A DNA stretch of 64,000 nt, from assembly GCA_002841945.1 (NCBI GenBank), contig PHBI01000013.1, forward strand, positions 26,802 to 90,801. Direction: 5' to 3'. This document shows positions 63,800 through 64,000 of the stretch, one piece after another. The stretch comes from Deltaproteobacteria bacterium HGW-Deltaproteobacteria-14. GTDB lineage: Bacteria; Myxococcota_A; UBA9042; PHBI01. The position numbers and the translations under genes are program-made. Numbering within the stretch: position 1 is the stretch's first letter; every line of letters begins with the position of its first letter. The notes below the pieces were generated by a model, which did not search any database, was not told the DNA's origin, and worked only from the letters and a program-made list of their open reading frames with translations.

Positions 63800-64000
63800 G
63801 ACCGCCGAGTATCGCCCCCCCACCGCCAGACGCCAGAAAGCGCGCGGTCCGATGTCCGAGCGGCCGCCGCGCCGACGCCAGGGTCCCGCGCCGCTCGAGG
63901 AACCCGCGGAGCCGCGCTCGAGGCCCTTAGAGGGTGTTTTAATATGGCGGAAACCCGGTGAACGCGCTACGATCCCCATCATTACATGCAACTGGGGGGA
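63800..64000. other. Upstream region of xerD, window end
   Basis: No gene supported. The last 80 bp (from about 63925) are clearly AT-richer, including TTTTAATAT, and could hold promoters for xerD or for a plus-strand gene beyond the window. No convincing -35/-10 pair was found. Confidence 0.4.

Overview
The window is a stretch of bacterial chromosome with very high G+C, dense with genes and with strong third-position GC bias. Several features point to a Myxococcota (deltaproteobacterial) host. There is a cysteine-rich surface protein with a MYXO-CTERM-like tail (26709-28199). Lipoproteins built from choice-of-anchor-D repeats, VWA, PEGA, kelch-like and lamin-tail-like domains are abundant. 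A cluster of one outer-membrane beta-barrel and three large TPR proteins resembles the periplasmic/outer-membrane part of the myxobacterial Glt gliding machinery. I saw no prophage, IS element, CRISPR array or rRNA. The genus cannot be fixed from the sequence alone.

Layout. 1-7147 (minus): three lipoproteins made of choice-of-anchor-D repeats, the first cut by the window edge. 7646-17609 (plus): VWA lipoprotein, outer-membrane barrel, three TPR proteins and a small exported protein, reading as one unit. 17816-21569 (plus): mrfA-mrfB, a helicase/exonuclease DNA-repair pair. 21622-25357 (plus): a GT-B-like coiled-coil protein, an LPG-synthase-type membrane protein and a metallophosphoesterase. 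25406-28199: rpsU (minus), a CPBP-type membrane protease (plus) and the Cys-rich repeat protein (minus). 28521-40135 (plus): an AsmA-like/GT51 fusion, then a tightly overlapping set (oligopeptide-type binding lipoprotein, glycosidase-like lipoprotein, gluQ, membrane-anchored unknown), a PilZ protein and two QueD/PTPS-family genes in tandem.

40389-46303 (minus): a nucleoside-salvage operon (DeoB-like pseudoenzyme, deoA, purine nucleoside phosphorylase) followed by a lipoprotein and a FadL-like barrel, with a YHS-like small protein upstream. 46542-50678 (plus): ABC permease and ATPase, lytic transglycosylase, NUDIX hydrolase and a lipoprotein. 50933-57290: PEGA-domain protein (minus), LTD-like protein (plus), tRNA with CAU anticodon (minus), a conserved-looking helical protein, a protein with a poly-Asp tail and a kelch-like lipoprotein (all minus). 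57390-62662 (plus): mutS-glnD, overlapping. 62882-63799 (minus): a XerD-type recombinase.

Regulation visible in sequence: many promoters fit TTGAnn-N16-18-TAnnnT, several intrinsic terminators lie at gene ends, and a dispersed GC-rich repeat family sits at three convergent gene ends. Four starts without a Shine-Dalgarno have a promoter ending 6-8 nt before the start codon and look leaderless. Observations I rate most worth checking: the DeoB homologue that has lost its catalytic residues inside a nucleoside operon, the paired QueD-family paralogues with complementary losses of key residues, the Glt-like TPR/barrel cluster, and the repeat family.
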